Assembly (NCBI RefSeq): GCF_016909495.1
Contig: NZ_JAFBFW010000003.1
Span: 682,001 to 746,000, forward strand
DNA: 64,000 nucleotides
Direction of reading: 5' to 3'
Source: Pantoea coffeiphila
Lineage (GTDB): Bacteria > Pseudomonadota > Gammaproteobacteria > Enterobacterales > Enterobacteriaceae
In this document: in pieces, positions 46,348 through 56,647 of the stretch
Numbering within the stretch: the stretch's first letter is position 1
Layout: every line of letters begins with the position of its first letter
The notes under the pieces: generated by a model
Databases searched by the model: none
The model's input: only the letters and a program-made list of their open reading frames with translations
Told to the model about the DNA's origin: nothing
Made by a program: the position numbers and the translations under genes

Positions 46348-46648
46348 TCAACGAGGATTTAGCCTGGTTGAAACACTGTTTGCCCTACTGCTGTTTAGCC
46401 TTAGCATCATGGCTCTGATGCGCTATCAGCTGGTGCTGGCAGAGGGGTTCCAGCAACAGTGGCAGCAGCGCAGCGCATGGCGTAACGCCCGGCAACTGCT
46501 GCAGGGTAATCCGCTGGAGGGCTGGCAGGCACAGGTTCAGCAGAAGAATGGCCCGGAAGGATGTCCGTTGTTAATCGCCAAAACGGTAAGCCCTTCGGGG
46601 CGCCGAGCCGAACTGGTTCAGCTACGCTGCCCGGCGGTGGGTAATTGA
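46328..46648 (+). CDS. ppdC: Prepilin-like protein PpdC
   Basis: Pseudopilin of 106 aa (E. coli PpdC about 107): leader (M)TIPRRNQRG before FSLVETLFALLLFSLSIMAL. The start is GTG at 46328, with AGGAG five bases in front, and lies inside the end of ygdB (20-bp overlap). It closes the four-gene minor pilin cluster. Confidence 0.85.
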   Translation: MTIPRRNQRGFSLVETLFALLLFSLSIMALMRYQLVLAEGFQQQWQQRSAWRNARQLLQGNPLEGWQAQVQQKNGPEGCPLLIAKTVSPSGRRAELVQLRCPAVGN

Positions 46649-46739
46649 CCGCTATAGTGCTACATTTCCAATGTTCGTCCTGTGCGGGTAGAGTACCCTT
46701 CAGGAAATTAAACCCTCTTACGTTGAGAATCTGTCGGTT

Positions 46740-49700
46740 ATGTTCACGGTATACCACTCCAATCAGCTGGATCTGCTTAAGACGCTGGCATCATGGCAGA
46801 TAAAAAATCAGCCTTTGCCCAATCCGCTGAACCCGGAAGTGGTGCTGGTACAAAGCCCCGGCATGGCACAGTGGCTGCAAATGTCGCTGGCCGAAGATTT
46901 TGGTATTGCGGCTAATATTGAATTTCCGCTACCCGCCAGCTTTATCTGGGACATGTTTGTTCGCGTGTTACCGGATATTCCACGTGAGAGCGCTTTTAGC
47001 AAGTCCGGTATGAGCTGGAAACTGATGGCGATCCTCCCTGAGATGCTGCCGGGAGAGGCCTTCGCAACGCTGCGTAATTACCTCAGCGATGACGACGATA
47101 AGCGCAAGCTGTTCCAGTTGGCATCCAGAGTCGCCGACCTGTTTGACCAGTATCTGGTGTACCGTCCGCAGTGGCTTAACGGCTGGGAAAAAGGCGAACT
47201 GACCGAGGGGCTTGGCGAGGCACAGGTCTGGCAGGCTCCGCTGTGGGCGGCGCTGGTTGAATATACCCATCAGCTTGGGCAACCTGAATGGCACCGTGCC
47301 AACCTTTATCAGCGTTTTATTCACCGGCTGGAAAATAGCTCAACGCGCCCGGCAAATCTGCCGGATCGGGTGTTTATTTGTGGAATTTCGGCACTGCCGC
47401 CGGTTTATTTACAGGCACTTAGCGCGCTGGGTAAACATATCGATATTCATCTGCTGTTTACCAATCCCTGCCGTCATTACTGGGGAGATATTCAGGATTA
47501 CGCGTTTCTGGCCAGGCTGCAAAACCGCAACCGCAGGCATTATCAGGATAATCATGAGATCTCCCAGTTCCGTGATGCTGACAGCGCATCGTCTTTGTTC
47601 AACGATGCAGGTGAGCAGCAGCTGAGTAATCCTCTGCTGGCTTCATGGGGCAAGCTGGGGCGCGATAATCTCTACCTGCTGGCGCAGATTGAACCTAATG
47701 AGGTCTTCGCCTTTGTCGATCTTGAGCCGGTAAACCTGCTGCAAACCCTGAAACGGGATTTGCTGGAGCTGGAAGACAACGCGGTTATCGGGTTGAAAAA
47801 AAGCGAATGGGAAAACAGTGAAGCCAAACGCCTGCTGGAACCGGAAGATCGTTCAATTGTGATCCATCAGTGCCACAGCCCGCAGCGCGAGGTCGAAGTT
47901 CTGCAAGATCGTCTGCTGGCGATGATGGCCGACGATCCGGCGCTGACCCCGCGCGATATCATCGTCATGGTGGCTGATATCGACGCCTATACGCCCTTTA
48001 TTCAGGCGGTATTTGGTAATGCACCACCGGAGCGTGCGCTGCCGTTTGCCATTTCCGACCGTCGCGCCAGTCAGGCGCACCCCGCGCTTCAGGCGTTTAT
48101 TTCGCTACTGAGCCTGCCTGACAGCCGTTTCACCGCTGAAGATGTTCTGGCCCTGCTTGAAGTTCCTGCGGTGGCGGGGCGTTTTGCAATTGATGAAGAG
48201 GGGCTACGCCTGTTGCGCCACTGGGTTGCTGAATCCGGTATTCGCTGGGGTCTGGATGATGATAACGTCCGCGAACTGGACCTGCCGGCTACCGGTCAGC
48301 ATACCTGGCACTTCGGCCTGACGCGAATGCTGCTGGGCTATGCGATGAACAGTGATGCCGGGGAGTGGCAGGGGGTCCTGCCTTATGATGAGTCCAGTGG
48401 TTTGATCGCGGAACTGGCTGGGAATCTGGCTGAGTTACTGATGCAGCTGCATCGTTGGCGGCGCTGGCTGGATGAAACCAGCGATTTGGCACACTGGCTG
48501 CCGCTCTGTCGCCAGCTGTTAGATGATTTCTTTATCTGCGATGCGGAAACGGAAGCGGCGCTAACGCTGATTGAAGATCAGTGGAAGCAGGTGATTGGCT
48601 ACGGCGTTGAGGCCGGTTATCAGCAGGCCGTACCGCTAACCGTACTGCGCGATGAACTGGTTTCCCGGCTCGATCAGCAGCGTATCAGCCAGCGTTTCCT
48701 CGCGGGGCCGGTGAACTTCTGTACCCTGATGCCGATGCGTTCCATCCCCTTCAAGGTGGTGTGCCTGTTGGGTATGAACGACGGTATTTATCCACGAACG
48801 CTGCCACCGCTCGGCTTTGATTTAATGAGTAAGCAGTTGCAAAAAGGCGATCGCAGCCGCCGCGATGATGACCGCTATCTGTTCCTGGAAGCGCTAAATT
48901 CAGCGCAGCAGCAGCTGTATATCAGCTATATCGCCCGTTCAATTCAGGATAATACGGAACGATATCCCTCTGTGCTGGTCAGTGAATTAGTGGAGTACAT
49001 CTGCCAGAGTTTCTGCTTGCCCGAAGACCGTTCGCTGGATGTTGACCGCAGTGCGCAAAACGTGGCGCGCCATCTGCATCACCTGCACAGCAGAATGCCC
49101 TTTGCGGCCGAAAACTTCAGTGCAACTTCTGAGTTCAGAAGTTTTGCTGACGAGTGGTTACCTGCTGCTACAGCATCGGGTATTGCTCATCCGCCGTTTA
49201 TGCAGCCTTTAGCCGCGGAAAAGCTTGATTCACTAAGCTTTGAACGGCTGGTGCGCTTCTGGCGGCATCCTGTCAGGGCATTTTTCAGCATGCGGCTGGG
49301 CGTCAGCTTCAGACTGGAAGAGATGGAATTGCCAGACGCCGAGCCTTTTGCACTGGATGGCCTGACGCGTTATCAGATGAATGCGCAGTTGCTTAACAGC
49401 CTGATAGAGGGGGAAGAAAGTTCCCGCCTTTACGCCCGGCAGCGTGCTTCAGGGGCTTTACCCTACGGCGCATTCGGTGAACTGGTTTGGCAAGAGCAGG
49501 AGCAGGAAATGAACGTGCTGGCCAGCCGCGTTCGCGAGCAGCGTGCGGCGGCGGAAAGCCGGGAAATCTCGCTGCTGGTTGACGGTGTTTTGCTTACCGG
49601 ATGGCTTGCTCAGGTGCAGGACAGTGGGCTGTTACGCTGGCGGCCGGGCAATCTTAACTTTAAGGATGGCCTGACCCTGTGGCTGGAGCACCTGGTTTAC

Positions 49701-50108
49701 TGCGCGACGGGCGGCAATGGTACCAGTCTGATGCTGGGTCGCAACGATAGCGAATGGCGATTCCCGGCGATTACGGCGGATGACGCCCTGCATCAGCTGG
49801 TTCGTTACGTTGCGGGCTATCGCGAGGGCATGTGCTCACCGCTGTTGCTGACTGAATCAGGTGCCGCCTGGCTGGAGGAAAGTTACGATGAATCATCCGG
49901 TGAGCTGCTGCGAGATGATGCCGTGCAGAAAAAAGCGCGTAACAAGCTGCTGGCGCGCTGGCAGGGAAATTATCAGATTGAGGGCGAAGGCAGCGATCCC
50001 TATCTGCAACGGGTGATCCGTACGCTGGATGAAACGTACCTGCTGGCAATGACCGAGAATGCCGAACGCTGGCTTTTACCGCTGCTTCAGGCGCACCGTT
50101 CTGTATAG
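46740..50108 (+). CDS. recC: Exonuclease V gamma chain RecC
   Basis: Chi-recognising subunit of RecBCD, 1122 aa as in E. coli. It is a helicase-like protein that has lost its ATPase motifs. It starts MFTVYHSNQLDLLKTLA, as E. coli RecC does. First in the recC-ptrA-recB-recD row. Needed for double-strand break repair with RecB and RecD. Confidence 0.95.
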   Translation: MFTVYHSNQLDLLKTLASWQIKNQPLPNPLNPEVVLVQSPGMAQWLQMSLAEDFGIAANIEFPLPASFIWDMFVRVLPDIPRESAFSKSGMSWKLMAILPEMLPGEAFATLRNYLSDDDDKRKLFQLASRVADLFDQYLVYRPQWLNGWEKGELTEGLGEAQVWQAPLWAALVEYTHQLGQPEWHRANLYQRFIHRLENSSTRPANLPDRVFICGISALPPVYLQALSALGKHIDIHLLFTNPCRHYWGDIQDYAFLARLQNRNRRHYQDNHEISQFRDADSASSLFNDAGEQQLSNPLLASWGKLGRDNLYLLAQIEPNEVFAFVDLEPVNLLQTLKRDLLELEDNAVIGLKKSEWENSEAKRLLEPEDRSIVIHQCHSPQREVEVLQDRLLAMMADDPALTPRDIIVMVADIDAYTPFIQAVFGNAPPERALPFAISDRRASQAHPALQAFISLLSLPDSRFTAEDVLALLEVPAVAGRFAIDEEGLRLLRHWVAESGIRWGLDDDNVRELDLPATGQHTWHFGLTRMLLGYAMNSDAGEWQGVLPYDESSGLIAELAGNLAELLMQLHRWRRWLDETSDLAHWLPLCRQLLDDFFICDAETEAALTLIEDQWKQVIGYGVEAGYQQAVPLTVLRDELVSRLDQQRISQRFLAGPVNFCTLMPMRSIPFKVVCLLGMNDGIYPRTLPPLGFDLMSKQLQKGDRSRRDDDRYLFLEALNSAQQQLYISYIARSIQDNTERYPSVLVSELVEYICQSFCLPEDRSLDVDRSAQNVARHLHHLHSRMPFAAENFSATSEFRSFADEWLPAATASGIAHPPFMQPLAAEKLDSLSFERLVRFWRHPVRAFFSMRLGVSFRLEEMELPDAEPFALDGLTRYQMNAQLLNSLIEGEESSRLYARQRASGALPYGAFGELVWQEQEQEMNVLASRVREQRAAAESREISLLVDGVLLTGWLAQVQDSGLLRWRPGNLNFKDGLTLWLEHLVYCATGGNGTSLMLGRNDSEWRFPAITADDALHQLVRYVAGYREGMCSPLLLTESGAAWLEESYDESSGELLRDDAVQKKARNKLLARWQGNYQIEGEGSDPYLQRVIRTLDETYLLAMTENAERWLLPLLQAHRSV

Positions 50109-50228
50109 TATTTGGTGATGTACCCACATTCCCCAAGGAAGATAGGGGAAGTTTTACGGACAATCAGGATGATCTCCTGTAGTGTTATTTTATAACAATT
50201 AAACACCAGCAAAATTGAGGGAGTTTGA

Positions 50229-53114
50229 ATGCGTCGTTATGCAGTCTGGTTAGTTTACTTTGTCTTTTTCGCCCTGTTCAGCCCGCTGACGCAGGCAGAA
50301 ACCGGATGGCAACCGGTCACAGACATTATTCGTAAAAGTGAAAAAGACCCTCGTCAGTACAAGGCGATCCGCCTGGATAACGGCATGACCGTTTTGCTGG
50401 TTTCCGATGATAAGGCCACAAAGTCGCTGGCCGCACTGGCGCTGCCGGTCGGATCGCTGGAAAATCCCACCGATCAGCTTGGCCTGGCACACTATCTTGA
50501 GCACATGGTGCTGATGGGGTCAAAGCGTTACCCGCAGCCGGATAACCTTGCCGAATTTTTGAAAAAGCACGGGGGGAGCCACAACGCCAGTACCGCATCC
50601 TATCGTACGGCGTTTTATCTGGAAGTGGAGAACGATGCGCTGCAACCGGCTGCCGACAGGCTGGCCGACGCCATTGCCGAACCGCTGCTCGACCCGGTCA
50701 ATGCCGATCGCGAACGTAATGCGGTCAACGCCGAGCTGACCATGGCGCGATCCCGTGACGGCCTGCGTATGGCACAGGTTGGTGCTGAAACGCTAAACCC
50801 TGAACATCCCAGCTCACGCTTTTCCGGCGGGAATCTGGAAACCCTGCGCGATAAGCCTGGCAGTAAACTGCACGATGCCCTGAAGGCGTTTTATCATCGT
50901 TATTACTCAGCCAATTTGATGAAAGCGGTGATCTACAGTAATAAACCGCTGCCCGAGCTGGAAAAAATAGCCGCCGAAACCTTTGGCCGCGTCGAAAACC
51001 GTCAGGCGACGGTGCCGGATATCACCGTGCCGGTGGTCACCGATAAGCAGAAAGGCATCATCATTCACTATGTGCCTGCACAGCCGCGCAAGCAGCTGCG
51101 CATTGAGTTCCGCATTGATAACAACAGCGCCGAGTTCCGCAGTAAAACCGATACGCTTATTGGTTATCTGATTGGTAACCGCAGCAAAAACACCTTATCA
51201 GACTGGCTGCAAAGCCGTGGGCTGGCTGACTCTATCAGTGCTGGTGCCGATCCGGTTATCGACCGCAACGGTGGGGTATTCTCGATTTCCGTCTCGCTGA
51301 CGGATAAAGGCCAGGCCAATCGTGATGAAGTTATCGCCGCAGTCTTCAGCTATCTGAACACCTTACGTACGCAGGGCATCGATAAAAGTTACTTTGATGA
51401 AGTGGCGCACGTGCTGGACCTGGATTTCCGTTATCCCTCCATCACCCGCGATATGGACTACATCGAGTGGCTGGTGGATACCATGCTGCGCGTGCCGGTT
51501 GCCGATGTGCTGGATGCACCTTACATCGCAGACCGTTACGATCCGCAGGCCATCAAAGCGCGCCTTGAGGGAATGACCCCGCAGAATGCCCGCATCTGGT
51601 TTATCAGCCCGAATGAGCCGCATAACAAAACGGCCTACTTCGTTGATGCGCCTTATCAGGTGGATAAAATCAGCAGCGAAAGATTCAGTAAATGGCAGGC
51701 AGAAAGCGACAAATTAACCCTGTCTCTGCCGGTGCTCAACCCGTACATTCCTGACGACTTCAGCCTGATCAAGCCAGATAAGAAGTATGAACGTCCGGAG
51801 GAACTGCTCAATCAGCCTGGGCTGCGGGTCTTCTACATGCCCAGCCAGTACTATGCTGATGAGCCTAAGGCCAATATCACCCTGGCGCTGCGTAACAAAG
51901 CAGCAGTGGACAGCGCGCAGAACCAGGTGCTGTTTGCCCTCAATGATTATCTGGCCGGCGTAGCGCTGGATGAACTGAGTTCGCAGGCATCGGTCGGCGG
52001 CATTAGTTTTTCCACCGGGGAAGATGATGGTGTAACGTTCAGCGCCAGCGGTTTTACCCAGCGCCTGCCGAAGTTAATGAAGCAGCTGCTGGAGGGCTAT
52101 GCCAGCTTTACACCTACTGAACAGCAGCTGGAACAGGCCAAATCCTGGTATCTGGAACGCCTGGACTCGGCGGAAAAAGGCAAAGCATTTGAACTGGCTA
52201 TCCAGCCTGCGCAGCTGCTGTCGCGTCTGCCTTATACCCAGCGTAGCGAGCGCCGTAAGTTACTGCCTGCTATCACCCTGAAGCAGTTACTGGACTACCG
52301 TAAAATGCTGCTGGAGCAGTCCACGCCCGAGCTGCTGGTTGTCGGCAATATGACTCCTGAGGCGGTAAACAATCTGGCTGAACAGGTCAGACAGCAGCTG
52401 AACTGTGAAGGCCACAGCTGGTGGCACAGTGAATTTATTAAAGTGGATAAAAAGGCGCTGGCTAACCTGCAGAAGGCGGGAAGCAGCACGGACTCGGCGC
52501 TGGCGGCGGTCTACGTGCCGGTTGGCTTTGATGAACATCAAAGCATGGCCAGCAGTAGCATGCTGAGCCAGATTATCCAGCCGTGGTTCTATAACCAGCT
52601 GCGTACCGAAGAGCAGCTTGGCTACGCGGTGTTTGCTTTCCAGATGCCGGTAGGGCGTCAGTGGGGCATTGGCTTCCTGTTGCAAAGTAACGTCAAGCAG
52701 CCTGCCTATCTGCTGCAGCGCTTCGAGGCATTTTATCCTTCCGCCGAGAAGCGCCTGCGTGCGCTGAGCAAAGAGGATTTTGCCCAGTATCAGGCGGCGA
52801 TGATCAACGAGCTGAAACAACGTCCGCAGACTCTGGATGAAGAAGCCGGTCGTTACAGCAAAGATTTTAATCGCGAAAATTATCAGTTCGATACGCGCGA
52901 AAAAGTGATTGCGCAGATTCAGGCGCTGACGCCGGATGGCATTGCTGATTTCTTCCATCAGGCGGTTATCGCACCAACCGGTCTGGCACTACTATCGCAG
53001 ATTTCCGGCAGCCATCACGGTAAGGCGGACTATGCGGCTCCGGCAGGCTGGAAGACCTGGAAAAATCTGTCTACTCTGCAACAGTCGTTCCCGGTGAGCC
53101 AGGATAAACCATGA
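50229..53114 (+). CDS. ptrA: Protease III (pitrilysin)
   Basis: Periplasmic zinc metallopeptidase of 961 aa (E. coli 962), M16 family. A signal peptide ends near TQA (about residue 23). The inverted zinc motif HYLEH at H88-E91-H92 is at the E. coli numbering. It degrades small proteins and peptides such as insulin in tests. Between recC and recB as in E. coli, overlapping recB by 4 bp. Confidence 0.95.
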   Translation: MRRYAVWLVYFVFFALFSPLTQAETGWQPVTDIIRKSEKDPRQYKAIRLDNGMTVLLVSDDKATKSLAALALPVGSLENPTDQLGLAHYLEHMVLMGSKRYPQPDNLAEFLKKHGGSHNASTASYRTAFYLEVENDALQPAADRLADAIAEPLLDPVNADRERNAVNAELTMARSRDGLRMAQVGAETLNPEHPSSRFSGGNLETLRDKPGSKLHDALKAFYHRYYSANLMKAVIYSNKPLPELEKIAAETFGRVENRQATVPDITVPVVTDKQKGIIIHYVPAQPRKQLRIEFRIDNNSAEFRSKTDTLIGYLIGNRSKNTLSDWLQSRGLADSISAGADPVIDRNGGVFSISVSLTDKGQANRDEVIAAVFSYLNTLRTQGIDKSYFDEVAHVLDLDFRYPSITRDMDYIEWLVDTMLRVPVADVLDAPYIADRYDPQAIKARLEGMTPQNARIWFISPNEPHNKTAYFVDAPYQVDKISSERFSKWQAESDKLTLSLPVLNPYIPDDFSLIKPDKKYERPEELLNQPGLRVFYMPSQYYADEPKANITLALRNKAAVDSAQNQVLFALNDYLAGVALDELSSQASVGGISFSTGEDDGVTFSASGFTQRLPKLMKQLLEGYASFTPTEQQLEQAKSWYLERLDSAEKGKAFELAIQPAQLLSRLPYTQRSERRKLLPAITLKQLLDYRKMLLEQSTPELLVVGNMTPEAVNNLAEQVRQQLNCEGHSWWHSEFIKVDKKALANLQKAGSSTDSALAAVYVPVGFDEHQSMASSSMLSQIIQPWFYNQLRTEEQLGYAVFAFQMPVGRQWGIGFLLQSNVKQPAYLLQRFEAFYPSAEKRLRALSKEDFAQYQAAMINELKQRPQTLDEEAGRYSKDFNRENYQFDTREKVIAQIQALTPDGIADFFHQAVIAPTGLALLSQISGSHHGKADYAAPAGWKTWKNLSTLQQSFPVSQDKP

Positions 53115-56100
53115 GTCAGCAGGTTGCGGAAAGGCTGAATGCGTTAACCCTGCCGCTGCACGGTGAGCGGTTGATTGAAGCGTCTGCAGGTACGGGGAAA
53201 ACCTTTACCATCGGCCTGCTTTATCTGCGACTGCTGCTGGGATTAGGCGGAGAATCTGCATTCAGCCGTCCGCTGTCGGTGGAGGAGATTCTGGTGGTGA
53301 CCTTTACCGAGGCCGCCACCGCTGAGCTTCGCGGGCGTATTCGTGAAAACATCCACGCGCTGCGTATCGACTGTGTGCGTGGTGAAAGCCGTAATCCGAT
53401 GCTGCAAGCGTTGATTGAGCAAATTCCCGATCTGCGGCAGGCTGCATCAGTACTGCTGGCGGCCGAGCGGCAGATGGATGAAGCCGGTATCTTTACCATT
53501 CACGGCTTCTGTCAGCGGATGCTCAATCTGAACGCCTTTGAATCCGGCATGCTGTTCGAACAGCAGTTGATTGAAGATGAAACGCCGCTGCGCCGCCGTG
53601 CAGCGGCGGATTTTTGGCGACGCCACTGCTATCCGCTGCCGCTGCCGGTTGCCCGTGTTGTTCGCCAGCTGTGGGATGGGCCTGAGCAGCTGCTCAGGGA
53701 CCTGTCGCCCTGGCTGGGGGGCGAGGCTCCTTCACTGAAATCAGCGCCGGACCCGGAAGAAACGCTGGTACAGCGGCACGAGGCGATTATCGGCCAGATC
53801 GCTGCGCTGAAGCAGGCGTGGCTGGCGGCGGGAAATCTGTTTGAGCTGATTGACGCGTCAGGTATCGACAGGCGTAGCTACAACAGTAAGCACTTACCTA
53901 ACTGGCTGAATAAAATTACCCAGTGGGCGCAAAGCGAAACGCTTGATTATGACGTGGCAAAAGATCTCGAACGCTTCGGCCAGCGTGTGCTGATGGAGAA
54001 AACGAAAAAAGGTGTCGCTCCCGTTCATCCGCTCTTTGAACAGATTGATACTTTCCTGGCACAGCCCCGCACGCTGCGCGACCTGATTGTTGCCCGTGCG
54101 CTGGAAGAAATCCGTACCGTCACCCGTCAGGAAAAACGCCTGCACGCTCAGTTAGGATTTGACGATCTGCTTGGCCGTTTCGATGCTGCCTTACAACAGC
54201 CCGGCGGCGACCTGTTAGCTGCTGCCGTACGTCAGCGCTTCCCTGTCGCTCTGATCGATGAATTTCAGGATACCGACCCGCAGCAGTATCGAATTTTTCA
54301 GACGCTCTATGTGGGGCAGGCCGATAGTGCTCTGCTGCTGATTGGCGACCCGAAACAGGCGATCTATGCCTTTCGTGGCGCAGATATCTTTACCTATATG
54401 AGGGCACGGGCTGAGGTCAGTGCCCACTATACTCTTGAAACCAACTGGCGTTCGTCACCTGCGATGGTGGCCAGCGTCAATCAGCTGTTCCAGCGTCATC
54501 CTGCCCCGTTTGTATTCCAGGAAATCCCGTTTATTGAGGTTAGCCCGGCGGAACCCAACCACTCCCTGAGCTTCAGTGTGGACGGTGTGGAGCAGCCCGC
54601 GCTGAAGTTCTGGCTGCAGCCTGGCGACGGTGTGGGAGTGGCTGATTATCAGCACTATATGGCGCAGCAGTGTGCGACGGAAATCTGCCGCTGGCTGACC
54701 GCGGGGCAGCAGGGGCTGGCGCTGATCGGAAAAATGCCGCACCTTAAACCGCTACAGGCTTCAGATATTACCATTCTGGTGCGCAGCCGCAGCGAAGCGG
54801 CCGTGATGCGTGAAGCGCTGAATCGCCTGGCTATTCCCTCCGTCTATCTTTCCAACCGCGATAGCGTATTTACCACACCGGAAGCACGCGAAGTCCTGCT
54901 GCTGCTCCAGGCCGTGCTGGCACCGGAGCAGGAGCGTATTTTGCGCAGCGCACTGGCCAGCAGCCTGTTTGGACTTGATGCGCTAACGCTGGATGCCCTG
55001 AGCCGCGATGAACGTGCATGGGATGAGCTGGTCGATGAGTTCGATCGCTACCGTCAGCGCTGGCTGAAACGGGGCGTGCTGCCGATGCTGCGCGATCTGA
55101 TGATGCGGCGGCAAATCGCCGAGAATTTGCTGGCATCCGACAGCGGTGAACGCCGTCTGACCGATCTACTGCATTTGGGTGAATTATTGCAGGAGGCGGC
55201 AACCGCACTGGACAGCGAGCATGCGCTGGTACGCTGGCTGGCGCAGCAGGTTGTGCAGCCCGACGGCCAGGTGGCTAATCAGCAGCTGCGGCTGGAGAGC
55301 GATCGCCATCTGGTGCAGATTGTGACTATTCACAAATCGAAAGGCCTGCAGTATCCGCTGGTCTGGCTGCCGTTCGTCTCTAACTACCGTGCGGCGGAAA
55401 ACGGCATCTATCACGACAGGGAGACCTTCGAGGCGCTGCTGGATTTACAGCAGGATGAGGACAGCGCCCGCCTGGCAGAAGAAGAGCGGCTGGCCGAGGA
55501 CTTACGGCTGCTGTACGTAGCGCTGACGCGTTCGATTTACCACTGTAGCGTCGGTATTGCTCCATTGATTAAAGGTACGCGCAAGAAAGAGGGCAACAGC
55601 GACCTGCACCACAGCGCGCCGGGATATCTTATCCAGCGCGGCGAGGCGGCCGATGCTGCAATGCTGCATGCTCTGCTGGAAGAGATGGAAAGCGATCATA
55701 CCGCACTGGCTGCCGCACCGCTGACGGAAGCTGAGCTGTGGCAGCCGGAGGTAGAAGGGCAGTTAATCCTGAGCAGCCAGCAGCTGACGCGTCCACTGCG
55801 TGACGACTGGCGCGTGACCAGCTATTCAGGTTTACAGCAGCACGGCCACGCAGCGGCACTGGATCTTTTGCCTCGGCTGGATGTCGATGCCGCCGGTGAG
55901 GCGCAGGATTCTCTACTGCCGCAGCTGACGCCGCATACCTTCCCGCGCGGTGCAGCACCGGGTACATTCCTGCACAGTCTGTTTGAATCTCTGGACTTTT
56001 CAGCGCCGCTTGATGAGCAGTGGCTGGCAGAACGGCTTAGTGCCGAGGGGCTGGATATGGCCTGGCTGCCAACGATGACGGAATGGATGCAGCGCATTTT

Positions 56101-56647
56101 GCAAACCCCGCTCAATGACAGTGGCGTTAGCCTGAATCAACTTTCACCGGATACGTGCCGGGTGGAGCTGCAATTTTATCTGCCGATTTCCCGCCTGCTT
56201 ACCGCTGAGGATCTGGATCGACTGGTACGGCAGGACCCGCTCTCCGCCGGATGTCCGCCCCTCGATTTTTATCAGGTCCGCGGCATGCTGAAAGGGTTTA
56301 TCGATCTGGTGTTTTGCTGGCAGGGGAAATATTACCTGCTCGACTACAAGTCGAACTGGCTGGGGGAGGAGAGCAGCGCCTATACCCAGGAAGCGATGGC
56401 GCAGGCGATGCAGTCTCATCGCTACGATTTACAGTATCAGCTCTATAGCCTGGCGCTGCATCGCTACCTCAGGCAGCGTCTTGCCGGTTATGACTATCAA
56501 CAACACTTTGGTGGCGTAATCTATCTTTTCCTGCGTGGCCTGGACGGGACGGAAGGGAGTAACGGCATCTTTAGTACGCGGCCACAGGCAGACTTTGTCA
56601 ACGCGCTTGACCTGCTGTTTGCTGCCGAAGTGGAGAGTGAAGCATGA
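53111..56647 (+). CDS. recB: Exonuclease V beta chain RecB
   Basis: Helicase-nuclease subunit of RecBCD, 1178 aa (E. coli 1180). Walker A EASAGTGKTF (K30), helicase motifs ALIDEFQDTDPQQ and LLYVALTR, and the C-terminal nuclease: D1065 in GFIDLVF, then LLDYKSN with D1078 and K1080. It overlaps ptrA and recD by 4 bp each (ATGA), so the three are coupled. Confidence 0.96.
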   Translation: MSQQVAERLNALTLPLHGERLIEASAGTGKTFTIGLLYLRLLLGLGGESAFSRPLSVEEILVVTFTEAATAELRGRIRENIHALRIDCVRGESRNPMLQALIEQIPDLRQAASVLLAAERQMDEAGIFTIHGFCQRMLNLNAFESGMLFEQQLIEDETPLRRRAAADFWRRHCYPLPLPVARVVRQLWDGPEQLLRDLSPWLGGEAPSLKSAPDPEETLVQRHEAIIGQIAALKQAWLAAGNLFELIDASGIDRRSYNSKHLPNWLNKITQWAQSETLDYDVAKDLERFGQRVLMEKTKKGVAPVHPLFEQIDTFLAQPRTLRDLIVARALEEIRTVTRQEKRLHAQLGFDDLLGRFDAALQQPGGDLLAAAVRQRFPVALIDEFQDTDPQQYRIFQTLYVGQADSALLLIGDPKQAIYAFRGADIFTYMRARAEVSAHYTLETNWRSSPAMVASVNQLFQRHPAPFVFQEIPFIEVSPAEPNHSLSFSVDGVEQPALKFWLQPGDGVGVADYQHYMAQQCATEICRWLTAGQQGLALIGKMPHLKPLQASDITILVRSRSEAAVMREALNRLAIPSVYLSNRDSVFTTPEAREVLLLLQAVLAPEQERILRSALASSLFGLDALTLDALSRDERAWDELVDEFDRYRQRWLKRGVLPMLRDLMMRRQIAENLLASDSGERRLTDLLHLGELLQEAATALDSEHALVRWLAQQVVQPDGQVANQQLRLESDRHLVQIVTIHKSKGLQYPLVWLPFVSNYRAAENGIYHDRETFEALLDLQQDEDSARLAEEERLAEDLRLLYVALTRSIYHCSVGIAPLIKGTRKKEGNSDLHHSAPGYLIQRGEAADAAMLHALLEEMESDHTALAAAPLTEAELWQPEVEGQLILSSQQLTRPLRDDWRVTSYSGLQQHGHAAALDLLPRLDVDAAGEAQDSLLPQLTPHTFPRGAAPGTFLHSLFESLDFSAPLDEQWLAERLSAEGLDMAWLPTMTEWMQRILQTPLNDSGVSLNQLSPDTCRVELQFYLPISRLLTAEDLDRLVRQDPLSAGCPPLDFYQVRGMLKGFIDLVFCWQGKYYLLDYKSNWLGEESSAYTQEAMAQAMQSHRYDLQYQLYSLALHRYLRQRLAGYDYQQHFGGVIYLFLRGLDGTEGSNGIFSTRPQADFVNALDLLFAAEVESEA